Of a stretch of 64,000 nt of DNA, positions 1 to 9,698 are shown piece after piece; within the stretch, counting starts at the first letter, position 1; the number at the start of each line of letters is the position of its first letter. The notes below the pieces were generated by a model, which was not told the origin of the DNA, ran no database searches, and was given only the letters and a program-made list of their open reading frames with translations. Source of the DNA: Gellertiella hungarica (GTDB lineage: Bacteria > Pseudomonadota > Alphaproteobacteria > Rhizobiales > Rhizobiaceae); contig NZ_JACIEZ010000005.1 in NCBI RefSeq assembly GCF_014197145.1, positions 124,001-188,000 of the forward strand, given 5' to 3'. The position numbers and the translations under genes were made by a program.

Positions 1-1
1 G

Positions 2-430
2 CTCCGGTCGCAGGCTTCGCGGCTCGCCGCGGAACGCGCCTCGGCCCTGCTCGCGGAAAGAGGCTGGAGTGCGGACGACCGTGAAGCCGTCGCGCATGCC
101 GTGCTGACCCACAGTTTCTCCGCCGGCATCACGCCCGAGACCACCGAGGCACGCATCCTCCAGGATGCGGACCGTCTGGATGCCATCGGGATGATCGGCG
201 CCGCGCGTTGCTTCTACATTGCCGGGCGCATGGGCTCTGCGCTCTATGACGTTCTCGATCCGCTGGCAGAGGAGCGCCCGCTCGACGACCGCAGCTTCGC
301 CATCGATCATTTCCCCGCCAAGCTCTTCAAGCTCGCCGACGGTTTCCAAACCGCAACCGGTCGCCGCCTCGCCGCCGAGCGTCACGACAGACTGCAATCC
401 GTGCTCGATCAGTTCCTCTCCGAAATCTGA
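2..430 (+). CDS. HD-domain hydrolase, C-terminal part
   Basis: The reading frame is open from the window edge, so the N-terminus, with the first metal-binding His/Asp residues, lies outside. About 142 residues are visible. The segment with HSFSAG followed by DADRLDAIG is typical of the second half of an HD-superfamily phosphohydrolase of the YedJ type, where the late Asp is a metal ligand. Substrate is unknown; family members act on nucleotides or other phosphoesters. It ends 11 nt before the MOSC gene on the same strand, so the two may be co-transcribed. Only the C-terminal half is visible, so the assignment rests on these motifs. Confidence 0.75.
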   Translation, partial: LRSQASRLAAERASALLAERGWSADDREAVAHAVLTHSFSAGITPETTEARILQDADRLDAIGMIGAARCFYIAGRMGSALYDVLDPLAEERPLDDRSFAIDHFPAKLFKLADGFQTATGRRLAAERHDRLQSVLDQFLSEI

Positions 431-441
431 AGGTCAAAGCC

Positions 442-1290
442 ATGCGTGTTTCCGCCCTCTCCATCTATCCGCTGAAGAGCGGTCGCGCGATAAGCCTTGA
501 GGAGGCGGTGGTGGACCGCATGGGCCTTGCCGGCGACCGGCGGCTTGTGGTCACCGATCCTGACGGAGACTTCATCACCCAGCGGGACCTGCAGGCTCTG
601 GCAAGGCTCCGCGTCCTGCCCGAGGGCGATGGCTACCGGCTGTCCTTCGAAAACGAGGCTGCTCTCCACGTTTCACCGTCGGCATCGGGCGACCGCCTCG
701 GCGTTACGGTCTGGGGCAGCGACATCGATGCGGCCGTTTCCGGGGCAGAGATCAACGACCGCCTTTCCACCTGGCTCGGACGACCGGTCCGGCTTGCCTG
801 GTATGACGGGCGCTCCCGGCGCAGCGCCAGCGCAGAATGGAGTGCCGAGGAGACGCCTGTCAGCTTTGCCGACGGCTTTCCGATCCTCGTCACCACTGAG
901 GCATCGCTCGAGGCGCTCAACCGCGACATGGAAGCCCATGGCGAGGGTCGAATCGGGATGGAGCGCTTCCGCCCGAACATTGTCATCGATTCTTCCGAGG
1001 CATGGGAGGAGGATTTCTGGGAGGCGATCGAAATCGGCGGGATCCGCTTCGATCTCGTCAAGCCCTGCGCCCGCTGCATCATGACCACGCAGGACCAGGA
1101 GACGGGTTCGCGCGACGTGCCCTCGCCCATGCCGGCCATGGGCCGGTTGCGGATGTCCGCCGACCGGCGCGTGCCCGGCCCCCTCTTCGGCTGGAATGCG
1201 GCCCCGCGCGGCGAAGGCCGGCTGCGGCTCGGCGATGCGGTGCGCGTGATCAGCCGCCGGGAAGACGGCTGGCGCTTCAAGCGGCGCTGA
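442..1290 (+). CDS. MOSC-domain protein, YcbX-like
   Basis: A 282-residue protein with an N-terminal MOSC_N beta-barrel (about residues 1-110, with YPLKSGRA) and a C-terminal MOSC domain (about 130-270). The ERFRPN motif (174-179) and the KPCARC motif with Cys209 and Cys212 match the molybdenum-cofactor sulfurase/mARC family, in which a conserved Cys binds the Mo centre. E. coli YcbX detoxifies N-hydroxylated bases; a similar reductive role is inferred here. A 2Fe-2S ferredoxin domain present in some relatives is absent, so it would need an external electron donor. The ATG follows the HD gene by 11 nt. Confidence 0.85.
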   Translation: MRVSALSIYPLKSGRAISLEEAVVDRMGLAGDRRLVVTDPDGDFITQRDLQALARLRVLPEGDGYRLSFENEAALHVSPSASGDRLGVTVWGSDIDAAVSGAEINDRLSTWLGRPVRLAWYDGRSRRSASAEWSAEETPVSFADGFPILVTTEASLEALNRDMEAHGEGRIGMERFRPNIVIDSSEAWEEDFWEAIEIGGIRFDLVKPCARCIMTTQDQETGSRDVPSPMPAMGRLRMSADRRVPGPLFGWNAAPRGEGRLRLGDAVRVISRREDGWRFKRR

Positions 1291-1398
1291 GGCCCGCCGG
1301 TGAGGCAGGCTGATAAAAGCATCAGCAAATGTCGTTTGGTTTCATGATATGATGGATATAGAAATTCGGTTCCTTGGAAATCCCGTCAGGAAACCGAC

Positions 1399-2622
1399 AT
1401 GACAGACCGAACCGCCAACCGCATGCCCTGGCTGATCATCGCAGCGGGCTCGCTTATCACCATGCTGGTCTTCGGGCCGCGCAGCGCGATCGGTCTCTTT
1501 CAGCTGCCGATGCTGCAGGATACCGGCTGGGACCGTTCCACCTTCGGTCTTGCCATCGCCATCCAGAACCTCATGTGGGGCCTCAGCCAGCCGGTCTTCG
1601 GCGGCATCGCAGACCGCTACGGCACCGGAAGGGTTCTTGCCATCGCGGGCCTGCTCTACGGCGCGGGCATGGTCATCATGGCCCATGCGCCGGCGCCGCT
1701 CTGGCTGCATGTCGGCGGCGGCGTGCTGATGGGGCTCGCCATCGGCGCGGGCTCGCTCGGCACCATCCTGTCGGCCTTTGCACGGCATGTCACGCCCGAA
1801 CAGCGCAGCTTCGCCTTCGGCATCGGATCGGCGGCCAGCTCTGCCGGCATGTTCCTGTTCTCGCCGATCAGCGTCGAGCTCATCGCCCATTTCGGCTGGC
1901 AGGATGTGCTTGTCATCATGGGCGCCCTGATGCTGCTCATTCCGCTGCTCGCCTTCCCGCTGAGGGGCAATTCCACCTCGGGCCGGGCAGCGGTTGCAAC
2001 CTTCGAGCAAACCACCGGCGAGGCACTGCGCGAGGCCTTCGGCCATCGCAGCTACCTGCTGCTCGTTGCCGGCTTCTTCGTCTGCGGCTTCCAGCTGGCC
2101 TTCATCACCGCCCATTTCCCGGCCTATCTCGGCGATATCGGCATCGACGTTCGCTATTCCGGCATCGCGATTGCCCTGATCGGCCTGTTCAACGTCTTCG
2201 GTTCGCTGATCGTCGGTTCGCTCGGCAACCGCATGCCGAAGCGCTACATCCTGTCGGCGATCTACCTGGCCCGCTCCGTCGCGGTGACCGCCTTCATCCT
2301 GCTGCCGCAGACGCCCGTTTCCGTGGTGATCTTCGCGGCGGTCATGGGCCTGCTCTGGCTGTCCACCGTGCCGCCGACGAACGGCCTCGTTGCGCTGATG
2401 TTCGGCACGCGGCATCTCGGCCTGCTGGGCGGCATGGTTTTCCTGTCGCATCAGGTCGGCTCCTTCCTGGGGGTCTGGATGGGCGGCTATCTGCGCGACA
2501 CGATGGGATCCTACGACATCGTCTGGTGGCTGGGCGTGGCGCTCGGCATCTTCGCGGCGATCGTGCACTGGCCGATCGAGGAGCGCATGGTCAGCCGGCC
2601 CGCGATGGCACCGGCCGAATGA
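1399..2622 (+). CDS. Major facilitator superfamily transporter
   Basis: A 407-residue, strongly hydrophobic protein with about 12 predicted membrane helices. The loop motif after helix 2 (GGIADRYGTGRV, about residues 70-81) matches the MFS motif-A region. The overall pattern resembles the monocarboxylate/oxalate-formate-type MFS group, but the substrate cannot be read from the sequence. The ATG at 1399 has GGAAA about 7 nt upstream. It converges on recO, with only 2 nt between the two ends. Confidence 0.85.
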   Translation: MTDRTANRMPWLIIAAGSLITMLVFGPRSAIGLFQLPMLQDTGWDRSTFGLAIAIQNLMWGLSQPVFGGIADRYGTGRVLAIAGLLYGAGMVIMAHAPAPLWLHVGGGVLMGLAIGAGSLGTILSAFARHVTPEQRSFAFGIGSAASSAGMFLFSPISVELIAHFGWQDVLVIMGALMLLIPLLAFPLRGNSTSGRAAVATFEQTTGEALREAFGHRSYLLLVAGFFVCGFQLAFITAHFPAYLGDIGIDVRYSGIAIALIGLFNVFGSLIVGSLGNRMPKRYILSAIYLARSVAVTAFILLPQTPVSVVIFAAVMGLLWLSTVPPTNGLVALMFGTRHLGLLGGMVFLSHQVGSFLGVWMGGYLRDTMGSYDIVWWLGVALGIFAAIVHWPIEERMVSRPAMAPAE

Positions 2623-2624
2623 TG

Positions 2625-3362
2625 TCAGGGCCGCTCCCGGGCGGCCTTGATCGCGGCTTCGCGAAAGCCTTCCCGCGCTGACGGCATCTCGATGCCGCGG
2701 GGATCGTAGACGTGCCGGTGCAGGAAGAAGCCCGTCAGGCGAAAGGCCGCCTCCAGTTCCTCCGGCGAGGCAGTCTCCTGCCGCTCGGGGCCCAGAAAGG
2801 CGGGAAGAACGAGCATGCGCTCCGCATAGGGACGGCCGGCCTCCTCGCTCACGGCACGGCCGGATTTCGGCGACACGAAGGTCAGCCTGTCCCGCCTGCC
2901 CGTGGCGGCGCATTCGGTGAGATCGAGGCCGAAGCCGAGATCGTTCAGCACAGCCAGCTCGAAGCGGATGAAAAGCTCGCCGGCACCCGCCGGATCGTCG
3001 AGATGATCCAGGATGATATCAAGCGCCTCGTAGAGATGCGGATGGGGATCGCGCTCCGGCAGCAGCCTCAGCAGCGCCGCCATGGTCTGCACCCCGTACA
3101 GCGCGACGGCGCTTTCCATCAGGCGGGCCGCGCGCTGCCGGATCGGTTCGATGCGGAATTCGCCAAGATGTTCGTCGAGGCGTGCCCGCCAGGTGACATC
3201 GACGAGATTGCCCGGCTGGAGCACGGGCTGCATGGTGCGGGAGCGCCCGCCGCGCACGAGGCCCATGTGGCGGCCGCGCTCGCGCGTCATCACCTCGGCG
3301 ATGACGCTGGTCTCGCCATGGCGCTTGACGCCCAGAACGATGGCCTCTTCCTGCCACTGCAT
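2625..3362 (-). CDS. recO: DNA repair protein RecO
   Basis: A 245-residue protein with the N-terminal OB-fold start typical of RecO ([15 protein letters not shown]) and the alpha-helical C-terminal part with [12 protein letters not shown]. RecO loads RecA on SSB-coated single-stranded DNA in the RecFOR pathway. It is the last gene of the minus-strand block acpS-lepB-rnc-era-recO, an order common in rhizobia. The start lies 31 nt after the era stop. The zinc-finger cysteines of some RecO proteins are not evident. Confidence 0.95.
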   Translation of the reverse strand: MQWQEEAIVLGVKRHGETSVIAEVMTRERGRHMGLVRGGRSRTMQPVLQPGNLVDVTWRARLDEHLGEFRIEPIRQRAARLMESAVALYGVQTMAALLRLLPERDPHPHLYEALDIILDHLDDPAGAGELFIRFELAVLNDLGFGLDLTECAATGRRDRLTFVSPKSGRAVSEEAGRPYAERMLVLPAFLGPERQETASPEELEAAFRLTGFFLHRHVYDPRGIEMPSAREGFREAAIKAARERP

Positions 3363-3393
3363 GGGTGACGGGCCCCTTTCGTGACGCCCGGCT

Positions 3394-4326
3394 TCAGCTG
3401 TGGAAGTCCAGGCCCATTTCGCGGAAACGCTCGGGATCGTCGCCCCAGTTCTCGCGCACCTTCACGAAGAGAAAGAGATGCACGGGCTGCTCGAGGATCT
3501 CGGAAAGCTCCTTGCGGGCGGCGATGGAGATGGACTTGATCGCCTCGCCATTCTTGCCAAGCGCGATCTTCTTCTGGCTGTCGCGCTCCACGTAGATGAC
3601 CTGCTCGATGCGAACCGAACCATCCTTGCGCTCTTCCCACTTCTCCGTCTCCACATGGGAGGCATAGGGAAGCTCCTGGTGAAGCCGCAGGAACAGCTTC
3701 TCGCGGGTGATCTCCGCCGCCAGCTGGCGCATGGGAAGGTCGGAGATCTGGTCTTCCGGATAGTACCAAGGGCCTTCCGGCAGGGTTTCGGCGAAGTAGT
3801 CCATCAGGTCGCCGCAGCCGGAACCCGTGGTCGCCGAGATCATGAAGGTACGGTCGAAGGCGATCTTTTCGTTGGCCGCGGCCGCCAGCTTGAGGAGATC
3901 CTCGGGGCGCACGCGGTCGATCTTGTTGAGGATGAGGATCTTGCGCTGCGGCACGTCCTTCAGGCCCTCGAGAATGGTTTCCGCATCGCCGCGCAAGCCG
4001 CGCTCGCTGTCGATCAGCAGCGCCACGAGATCGGCATCCTTGGCCCCGCCCCAGGCGCTGGTCACCATGGCCCGGTCGAGGCGCCGGCGCGGCTTGAAGA
4101 TGCCGGGCGTATCCATGAACACAATCTGCGCATTCTTGTGGATCGCGATGCCGCGCACGATGGCACGCGTCGTCTGCACCTTGTGGCTGACGATCGAAAC
4201 CTTCGCGCCAGCGAGGCGGTTGACCAGCGTCGACTTGCCGGCATTGGTCGCGCCGATGAGCGCCACGAAGCCGGAATGGGTTGCCGCTTCGGCTGGGACG
4301 TTGGCATTGTCCTGATTGTCTGTCAT
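3394..4326 (-). CDS. era: GTPase Era
   Basis: A 310-residue essential GTPase that binds 16S rRNA near its 3-prime end and assists 30S assembly. The G1 motif GATNAGKS lies at residues 25-32, followed by the DTPG and NKID motifs. A C-terminal KH domain has [18 protein letters not shown]. The start MTDNQDN was chosen because GGAGAG lies 10 nt upstream and it sits 7 nt past the rnc stop. A longer reading exists but would run into rnc. Confidence 0.96.
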   Translation of the reverse strand: MTDNQDNANVPAEAATHSGFVALIGATNAGKSTLVNRLAGAKVSIVSHKVQTTRAIVRGIAIHKNAQIVFMDTPGIFKPRRRLDRAMVTSAWGGAKDADLVALLIDSERGLRGDAETILEGLKDVPQRKILILNKIDRVRPEDLLKLAAAANEKIAFDRTFMISATTGSGCGDLMDYFAETLPEGPWYYPEDQISDLPMRQLAAEITREKLFLRLHQELPYASHVETEKWEERKDGSVRIEQVIYVERDSQKKIALGKNGEAIKSISIAARKELSEILEQPVHLFLFVKVRENWGDDPERFREMGLDFHS

Positions 4327-4333
4327 TGTTCCA

Positions 4334-5053
4334 TCACTCTCCGGCATTGTCCTTCGGCCAGACGCCTTCCCGCTCGAGGAGCCGGGTTGCGGCCACCTGC
4401 TCGGCCGCGCGCTTGGACCGTTCAACGCCCTGTTCCGGCTTCACGCCGGGAATTTGCACCGTCACGGTGAAGCGGGGATCATGATCCGGTCCGGACCGGT
4501 CATCAACCCGGTAGGAAGGGGTTGCCGCAAATTTGGCATGTGCCCATTCCTGCAGTTCCGTCTTTGCATCCCGCCGCCCGCTGTCCGGCTGGCTGACGCG
4601 CTTTTCCCAGTACTTGAGAATGAAGCGGCGCGCGGCTTCGAGCCCGCCATCGAGATAAAGCGCGGCAATGAGGCTTTCCACCACATCCGCACGCACGTTC
4701 AGCATGCGGCTGCCGGTGAGCTTCTTCACGTCCGATCCGGTGCGGATGAAGCGGTGCAGCTCCATCTCGTCCGCCACCGAGGCACAGGTCTGGGCGCTGA
4801 CGAGCTGGTTGAGGCGGACGGAAAGCTCGCCCTCCTTCGCCTCCCTGAAGGTGTTGAAGAGATGTTCGGCAACGCAAAGGCCGAGCACCCGGTCGCCCAG
4901 GAATTCGAGGCGCTCGTAGTTTCCGCCGCGCGACTGGAGCGCGCTGGCATGCACGAGCGCCCGGTCGAGCCGGGCCCGGTCGGCGAAGGCGTGGCCGATC
5001 AAGGCCTCCAGCCGGGCGAAGTCATCCGGCGAAAGCGCTTTCGGCTTCGTCAT
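4334..5053 (-). CDS. rnc: Ribonuclease III
   Basis: A 239-residue endonuclease that cleaves double-stranded RNA, including rRNA precursors. The RNase III signature YERLEFLGD (about 46-54) contains the acidic metal ligands, and a double-stranded RNA-binding domain follows near residues 160-235. The ATG overlaps the lepB stop by 4 nt (ATGA), which fixes the start and indicates translational coupling. It lies in the acpS-lepB-rnc-era-recO block. Confidence 0.97.
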   Translation of the reverse strand: MTKPKALSPDDFARLEALIGHAFADRARLDRALVHASALQSRGGNYERLEFLGDRVLGLCVAEHLFNTFREAKEGELSVRLNQLVSAQTCASVADEMELHRFIRTGSDVKKLTGSRMLNVRADVVESLIAALYLDGGLEAARRFILKYWEKRVSQPDSGRRDAKTELQEWAHAKFAATPSYRVDDRSGPDHDPRFTVTVQIPGVKPEQGVERSKRAAEQVAATRLLEREGVWPKDNAGE

Positions 5054-5793
5054 TCGACAGCCTTGAAGATGCGGTTCCAACGCATGTTGGACGGCCACTT
5101 CCAGACTTCGGCAAAGGACGTGTCGTTGCCGATGGAGAAGGTGATGAAGGACGCGCGGCCGACCAGATTTTCCGCAGGCACGAAACCGACGTCGAAGCGG
5201 CTGTCGCGGGAATTGTCGCGGTTGTCGCCCATCATGAAGTAGTGACCTTCCGGAACGATGAATTCGCGGGTGTTGTCGCCCTCGCCATCCGGTACCTGGT
5301 CAAGCGTGTCAAAGGTGACGCCGTTGTCCAGCGTTTCGCGGAAGACCGGCACATCCGTGCCCGGGTCCTTGCGGTAATCGGAGGTGAAGGTGCCGTCGGG
5401 CTGCTTCGGAACCGGCTGGCCATTGATGTAGAGCACGCCGCTCAGCACCTGGATGCGGTCGCCGGGCAGGCCGACGCAGCGCTTGATGTAATCGATGTTC
5501 GGCTCGGACGGCTTGCGGAAGACGACGATATCGCCACGCTTCGGATCCGCCCCGAAGATGCGGCCTTCGAAGAGGTCCGGCGAGAAGGGCAGCGAGTACT
5601 TCGAGTAGCCATAGGCGAACTTGTTCACGAAGATGTAATCGCCGACGAGCAGCGTCGGCATCATCGACCCGGACGGGATCGTGAAAGGCTGGAAGGCCAG
5701 CGTGCGGATCACCACCGCAAGAAGCAGCGCCTCGATGATGACCTTGACGTTTTCCCAAAGAGCGTTCGGCTTTTGCACTGTCTGTTCGGACAC
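5050..5793 (-). CDS. lepB: Signal peptidase I
   Basis: A 247-residue membrane protease that removes signal peptides from exported proteins. One N-terminal membrane helix (about 17-35) is followed by PSGSMMPTL with nucleophile Ser43 and by YIKRCVGLPGD with the general base Lys104. The C-terminal MGDNRDNSRDSR box is also present. The length and the single anchor are usual for alphaproteobacterial LepB. It sits between acpS and rnc, overlapping rnc by 4 nt. Confidence 0.97.
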   Translation of the reverse strand: MSEQTVQKPNALWENVKVIIEALLLAVVIRTLAFQPFTIPSGSMMPTLLVGDYIFVNKFAYGYSKYSLPFSPDLFEGRIFGADPKRGDIVVFRKPSEPNIDYIKRCVGLPGDRIQVLSGVLYINGQPVPKQPDGTFTSDYRKDPGTDVPVFRETLDNGVTFDTLDQVPDGEGDNTREFIVPEGHYFMMGDNRDNSRDSRFDVGFVPAENLVGRASFITFSIGNDTSFAEVWKWPSNMRWNRIFKAVE

Positions 5794-5891
5794 GCTGTCT
5801 CAATCCCTTAAAACTGTATTCGGCCCTCTGTAACCCGTTCGGTGCGCGGGGGCAATGGCAACGGCGTCGTGGCGAGTGCCCGCATGGCAAG

Positions 5892-6290
5892 TCAGACGGG
5901 CAGCGCCTCGATGATCACGAAAGCCTGGGCATAGGGAAAATCATCGGTAATGGTCAAATGTATGACGGCGCGGTGCCCTTCCGGCAGCATCGCTTCCAGA
6001 CGCTCGGCGGCACCGTTGGTCAGCTTCATGGTGGGTTTGCCTGACGGCAGGTTCACGACGCCCATGTCGCGCCAGAAGACGCCCTGGGCAATGCCCGTGC
6101 CGAGCGCCTTGGCGCAGGCTTCCTTGGCGGCGAACCGCTTGGCATAGGAGGCAGCACGGTTCTTGCGCCCGTCGGACTTGGCGCGCTCGACATCGGTGAA
6201 GCAGCGCTGGGTGAACCGTTCGCCGAAACGGGCGAGAGAGTTTTCGACGCGACGGATGTCGGCAAGATCGCTGCCGATGCCAATGATCAT
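5892..6290 (-). CDS. acpS: Holo-[acyl-carrier-protein] synthase
   Basis: A 132-residue enzyme that transfers 4-phosphopantetheine from CoA to the serine of acyl carrier protein. The N-terminal [12 protein letters not shown] carries Asp8, and the [14 protein letters not shown] segment carries Glu57; both are Mg2+ ligands of the AcpS family. It is the first gene of the acpS-lepB-rnc-era-recO series. A gap of 98 nt separates it from lepB. Confidence 0.96.
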   Translation of the reverse strand: MIIGIGSDLADIRRVENSLARFGERFTQRCFTDVERAKSDGRKNRAASYAKRFAAKEACAKALGTGIAQGVFWRDMGVVNLPSGKPTMKLTNGAAERLEAMLPEGHRAVIHLTITDDFPYAQAFVIIEALPV

Positions 6291-6517
6291 GGATGTCCGT
6301 TCCCGGTGACCTGTTTGCGGGGGGCTGCGCCCCTCCTCCCGCCTATTCGGCCGGATTCGGCCAAAAGGTCAAGCGCTGCGGGCAGCGGGCACCGGCCATC
6401 ATGGCCGCGGCCTGACGGGCGGTCCTCGCCTGCCCGTCGTCATCCATCTCCGCGGAAGCACCTGTCGCTCCCGCATCCGGTCCGGCCAGATCCGTGGGGC
6501 CGGGCCGTTTCCTCGGA

Positions 6518-6670
6518 TCAGAGGCCCTTGCGGAACAGGCCCTGATCGACCTGGCGCTGGCGGTATTCGAAGTCGTAGCGATCAACGCTCTCGCAGAGAT
6601 AGGCCATTTCCCGCTCCTGAACGGAGGGACCACGGAGGCTGCGGGCGATTTTCTTGAAGGACCTGAACAT
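6518..6670 (-). CDS. Small DUF3563-family protein
   Basis: A 50-residue gene below common length cut-offs. It starts MFRSFKKIAR, has the segment VQEREMAYL in the middle and RYDFEYRQRQVDQGLF near the end; this pattern is that of DUF3563, a family of short proteins common in alpha- and betaproteobacteria. A strong GGAG lies 6 nt upstream of the ATG, and third positions are G/C-rich. Function is unknown. It is charged and has no membrane segment. It lies between rel and acpS, both on the same strand but with gaps over 200 nt, so it is probably transcribed on its own. Confidence 0.82.
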   Translation of the reverse strand: MFRSFKKIARSLRGPSVQEREMAYLCESVDRYDFEYRQRQVDQGLFRKGL

Positions 6671-6754
6671 TTTTTGCTCCTTTCAACCGATTTATCTGGA
6701 GCAAGAGATAATATTTTTCCGCGGTGATGACCAACGCTCATGCGCGCGGCCTGA

Positions 6755-6771
6755 TATGCATTCAGTGCATA
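6755..6771. promoter_or_regulatory. Inverted repeat upstream of the DUF3563 gene
   Basis: A 6-5-6 perfect inverted repeat (TATGCA, 5-nt spacer, TGCATA) lies about 85 nt upstream of the DUF3563 start in an AT-richer stretch than its surroundings. It could be an operator. No regulator is identified. Confidence 0.3.
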
Positions 6772-6846
6772 GATTGCCGCTTTTCTGCCCATTTCATGAA
6801 CGTTTTTTGCACTGCTGCGATGCAATATGCTCATTTATGCGGCGCA

Positions 6847-6877
6847 AAAGCGAAAGATCCGGCCTGCGGGCCGGATC
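6847..6877 (-). terminator. Rho-independent terminator of rel
   Basis: A perfect 9-bp stem GATCCGGCC/GGCCGGATC with a 4-nt loop (6856-6877) is followed, on the minus strand, by TTTCGCTTTT. It lies 30 nt after the rel stop codon. Confidence 0.8.
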
Positions 6878-6906
6878 CGGGGTCACAAAGGTTAATCCGG
6901 TGCCGC

Positions 6907-9117
6907 TCAGTCGAAGACGCGCTTCACCGTCGCGAGGCAGTCCAGCTCCTTCAGCTGGGCAAGAAGCTGGTTGAGCTGCCTGAGGTCCCAGACCTCGAGA
7001 TCCAGCGCCATTTCGGTGAAGTCGATGGCGATGCGCACCATGCTGAGGGTGCGGATGTTCACGTCGAGCGTGGCGATCACCTGCGCCACCTTGGCGAGCG
7101 TGCCGGGCTCGTTGATGGCGTTGATCAGCACCCGGGCGGTGAAGCGGGACTTGTTGGCGAAATCGAGGTCCCAGCGCACGTCGATCCAGCGGTCCGGCTC
7201 GTCGTCGAACTGCTGCAGTGCCGAGGCCTGGATCGGATAGATGGTGATGCCCTCGCGGTTCTCGTCCATGATGCCGACGATGCGGTCGCCGGGAACGGCA
7301 CCCGCGGGCGAGAAGCGCACTTCCAGCGAACCGGACAGCCCGCGGATGGGGACGAGGCCGGCGGCGGCATCGGCCTTGGCCTGGCCCGGCAGGCGGAAGG
7401 CCATGCCGGTGGCCGTGTTCATGTGGAACCAGCCCTCGTCGGAACTCGGCTTCACCGTCACGCGCTCGTCCTGATGATCGGGATAGACGGCCCTGAGCAC
7501 GTCGAGGGACGAGATTTCCCCGCGCCCGACGGCGGCGATGGCGTCTTCCACGTCCTTCTGGCCGAGCCTGTGAAGGGCGGGCCGCATCACGTCGCGCGAG
7601 AAGATCTTGCCGGCGCGCTCGAAGGTGCGCTCGAGGATGCGGTGGCCGAGACCGGCATATTGCTTGCGGATCGCCATGCGGGTGGCGCGGCGGATGGCGG
7701 CGCGCGCCTTGCCGGTCACCACGATTTCTTCCCAGGCGGCCGGCGGCACCTGCACGCCGGAGCGGATGATCTCCACCTCGTCGCCATTGGCAAGGCGCGT
7801 CACCAGCGGCATGATCCGCCCGTTGATCTTCGCGCCCACGGTGGTGTCGCCGATATTGGTGTGTACGGCATAGGCGAAGTCGATGGGCGTCGCACCGCGC
7901 GGCAGGGCAATCAGCTTGCCCTTCGGCGTGAAGCAGAAGACCTGATCCTGGAAGAGCTCGAGCTTGGTGTGCTCCAGGAATTCTTCGGGGCTGTCGCCCT
8001 CCGCCAGCGCCTCGATGGTATGGCGCAGCCAGGAATAGGCATTGCTCTCGCGCCCGAGCCCCTCGCCTTCCGGCCCGGCGGCGCCGTCCTTGTAGAGGGA
8101 ATGGGCGGCGATGCCGTATTCGGCGATCTCGTGCATGCGCTTGGTGCGGATCTGCAGCTCGATGCGCTGGCGCGACGGCCCGACGATGGTGGTGTGGATG
8201 GAGCGGTAATCGTTCTGCTTCGGCGTCGAGATATAGTCCTTGAAGCGCCCGGGCACCACGCGCCAGCGGCTGTGGACGATGCCCAGCGCCTGATAGCAGG
8301 CCGGAACCGTCTCGACGATGATCCGGAAACCATAGACATCCGAAAGCTGCTCGAAGGACAGCGACTTGGACTGCATCTTGCGGAAGACGGAATAGGCCTT
8401 CTTCTGCCGGCCCTTGACCGAAGCCCCGGTGAGCCCGTTGGCCACGAGCAGGTCGCGCAGCTCGTCCTCGATCTTCTTGATCAGCCCCTCGTTCCGGCGC
8501 GACAGCTCCTCGAGCCGGCGCGTGACCGTCTCGTAGGCCTCCGGATTGATGTGGCGGAAGGAAAGCTCCTCAAGCTCCTCGCGCATGTCCTGCATGCCCA
8601 TGCGGCCGGCGAGCGGCGCATAGATGTCCATCGTCTCCTCGGAGATGCGGGCGCGCTTTTCCGCCGTCATGTGGTCCAGCGTGCGCATGTTGTGCAGCCG
8701 GTCGGCGAGCTTGACGAGGAGCACGCGCACGTCGTCGGAAATGGCGAGAAGCAGCTTGCGCAGGTTTTCCGCCTGCTTGGCCTTCTTGGTCACCAGATCG
8801 AGCTTCTTGATCTTCGTCAGCCCTTCGACCAGCCGGCCGATGTCTTCGCCGAAAAGCTCGTCGATCTCGGCGCGCGTCGCCGTCGTATCCTCGATCGTGT
8901 CGTGAAGCAGCGCGACCGCGATGGTCGATTCGTCGAGGCGCATTTCCGTGAGGATGGCCGCGACCTCGAGCGGGTGGGAGATGTAGGGGTCGCCGCTGGC
9001 CCGCTTCTGCTGTCCATGCTTCTGCATGGCATAGACATAGGCCTTGTTCAGGAGAGCTTCGTTCGCATCAGGCTTGTATTGCTGGACGCGCTCGACGAGC
9101 TCGTATTGCCGCATCAT
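6907..9117 (-). CDS. rel: Bifunctional (p)ppGpp synthetase/hydrolase Rel
   Basis: A 736-residue RelA/SpoT homologue that makes and degrades the stringent-response alarmone (p)ppGpp. The N-terminal HD hydrolase domain keeps its ligands (His48, His72-Asp73), so hydrolysis should be active. The synthetase domain (about 240-350), TGS domain (about 390-450, FCFTPKGKLIALPRGATPIDFAY) and C-terminal ACT domain follow. The start MMRQYELVERVQ was chosen because it matches rhizobial Rel proteins and has GGGGAG upstream; a longer reading adds 20 residues of non-family sequence. It lies 176 nt downstream of rpoZ, a common alphaproteobacterial arrangement. Confidence 0.95.
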   Translation of the reverse strand: MMRQYELVERVQQYKPDANEALLNKAYVYAMQKHGQQKRASGDPYISHPLEVAAILTEMRLDESTIAVALLHDTIEDTTATRAEIDELFGEDIGRLVEGLTKIKKLDLVTKKAKQAENLRKLLLAISDDVRVLLVKLADRLHNMRTLDHMTAEKRARISEETMDIYAPLAGRMGMQDMREELEELSFRHINPEAYETVTRRLEELSRRNEGLIKKIEDELRDLLVANGLTGASVKGRQKKAYSVFRKMQSKSLSFEQLSDVYGFRIIVETVPACYQALGIVHSRWRVVPGRFKDYISTPKQNDYRSIHTTIVGPSRQRIELQIRTKRMHEIAEYGIAAHSLYKDGAAGPEGEGLGRESNAYSWLRHTIEALAEGDSPEEFLEHTKLELFQDQVFCFTPKGKLIALPRGATPIDFAYAVHTNIGDTTVGAKINGRIMPLVTRLANGDEVEIIRSGVQVPPAAWEEIVVTGKARAAIRRATRMAIRKQYAGLGHRILERTFERAGKIFSRDVMRPALHRLGQKDVEDAIAAVGRGEISSLDVLRAVYPDHQDERVTVKPSSDEGWFHMNTATGMAFRLPGQAKADAAAGLVPIRGLSGSLEVRFSPAGAVPGDRIVGIMDENREGITIYPIQASALQQFDDEPDRWIDVRWDLDFANKSRFTARVLINAINEPGTLAKVAQVIATLDVNIRTLSMVRIAIDFTEMALDLEVWDLRQLNQLLAQLKELDCLATVKRVFD

Positions 9118-9293
9118 TCCCCGCACTCTCCCCGGCGCATAAAAAGCAAAGATGCGCCAATCATAAGACTGGCGCATCGCATTGCAATCTCAATCGAAAC
9201 GGCCGGTTCGAAAATAACGGCCGTCGCATGGAGGCGATGGCGCACGCCGCGTGGCCGATGCCGCTGCACCGCGCCTTCGGGCGTGTCGGCCTA

Positions 9294-9698
9294 TCAGTAG
9301 TCGTCGCTCTTTTCCGGCGGGACGAGGCCTTCGATGCCGGCCAGAAGCTCTTCTTCCGACATCTGGTCGAAGGTCAGCGTTTCCGGCAGATCGTCCTCTT
9401 CGTCGCCCTTGTCCGCAGCCACGACGCCACCGCCGATCATCGCGGCGCCTTCATGCTCGGGCTCGTCCACTTCCACATGCTTCTGCAGCGAGTGGATCAG
9501 GTCTTCCTTCAGGTCGTCCGGAGACAGGGTCTCGTCCGCGATCTCGCGCAGCGCGACGACCGGGTTCTTGTCGTTGTCGCGGTCGATGGTGATCGGGGCA
9601 CCCTGGGAAATGAGGCGCGCGCGGTGGCTGGCAAGCAGCACGAGCTCGAAACGGTTGTCGACCTTATCAATGCAGTCTTCTACGGTGACACGGGCCAT
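9294..9698 (-). CDS. rpoZ: RNA polymerase omega subunit
   Basis: A 134-residue protein starting [23 protein letters not shown], the diagnostic N-terminus of RpoZ, which helps assemble the beta-prime subunit and links RNA polymerase to ppGpp. The acidic C-terminal tail (residues 80-134) is longer than in E. coli, as usual in alphaproteobacteria. The ATG has GGAC 6 nt upstream. A longer in-frame reading to 9770 is not supported by the family. It precedes rel on the same strand. Confidence 0.95.
   Translation of the reverse strand: MARVTVEDCIDKVDNRFELVLLASHRARLISQGAPITIDRDNDKNPVVALREIADETLSPDDLKEDLIHSLQKHVEVDEPEHEGAAMIGGGVVAADKGDEEDDLPETLTFDQMSEEELLAGIEGLVPPEKSDDY

Noticed and set aside
1342-2913. 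A 523-codon minus-strand frame opposite the MFS gene
   Set aside because: It is the antisense of a good membrane-protein gene, is rich in Asp/Arg/His and has no family-like motif; the same holds for the other long antisense frames, such as that opposite rel.
6343-6834. A 163-codon minus-strand open frame covering the DUF3563 gene
   Set aside because: Its downstream part runs through the DUF3563 gene in another frame and has no family-like sequence; the DUF3563 frame has a better ribosome-binding site and known pattern.
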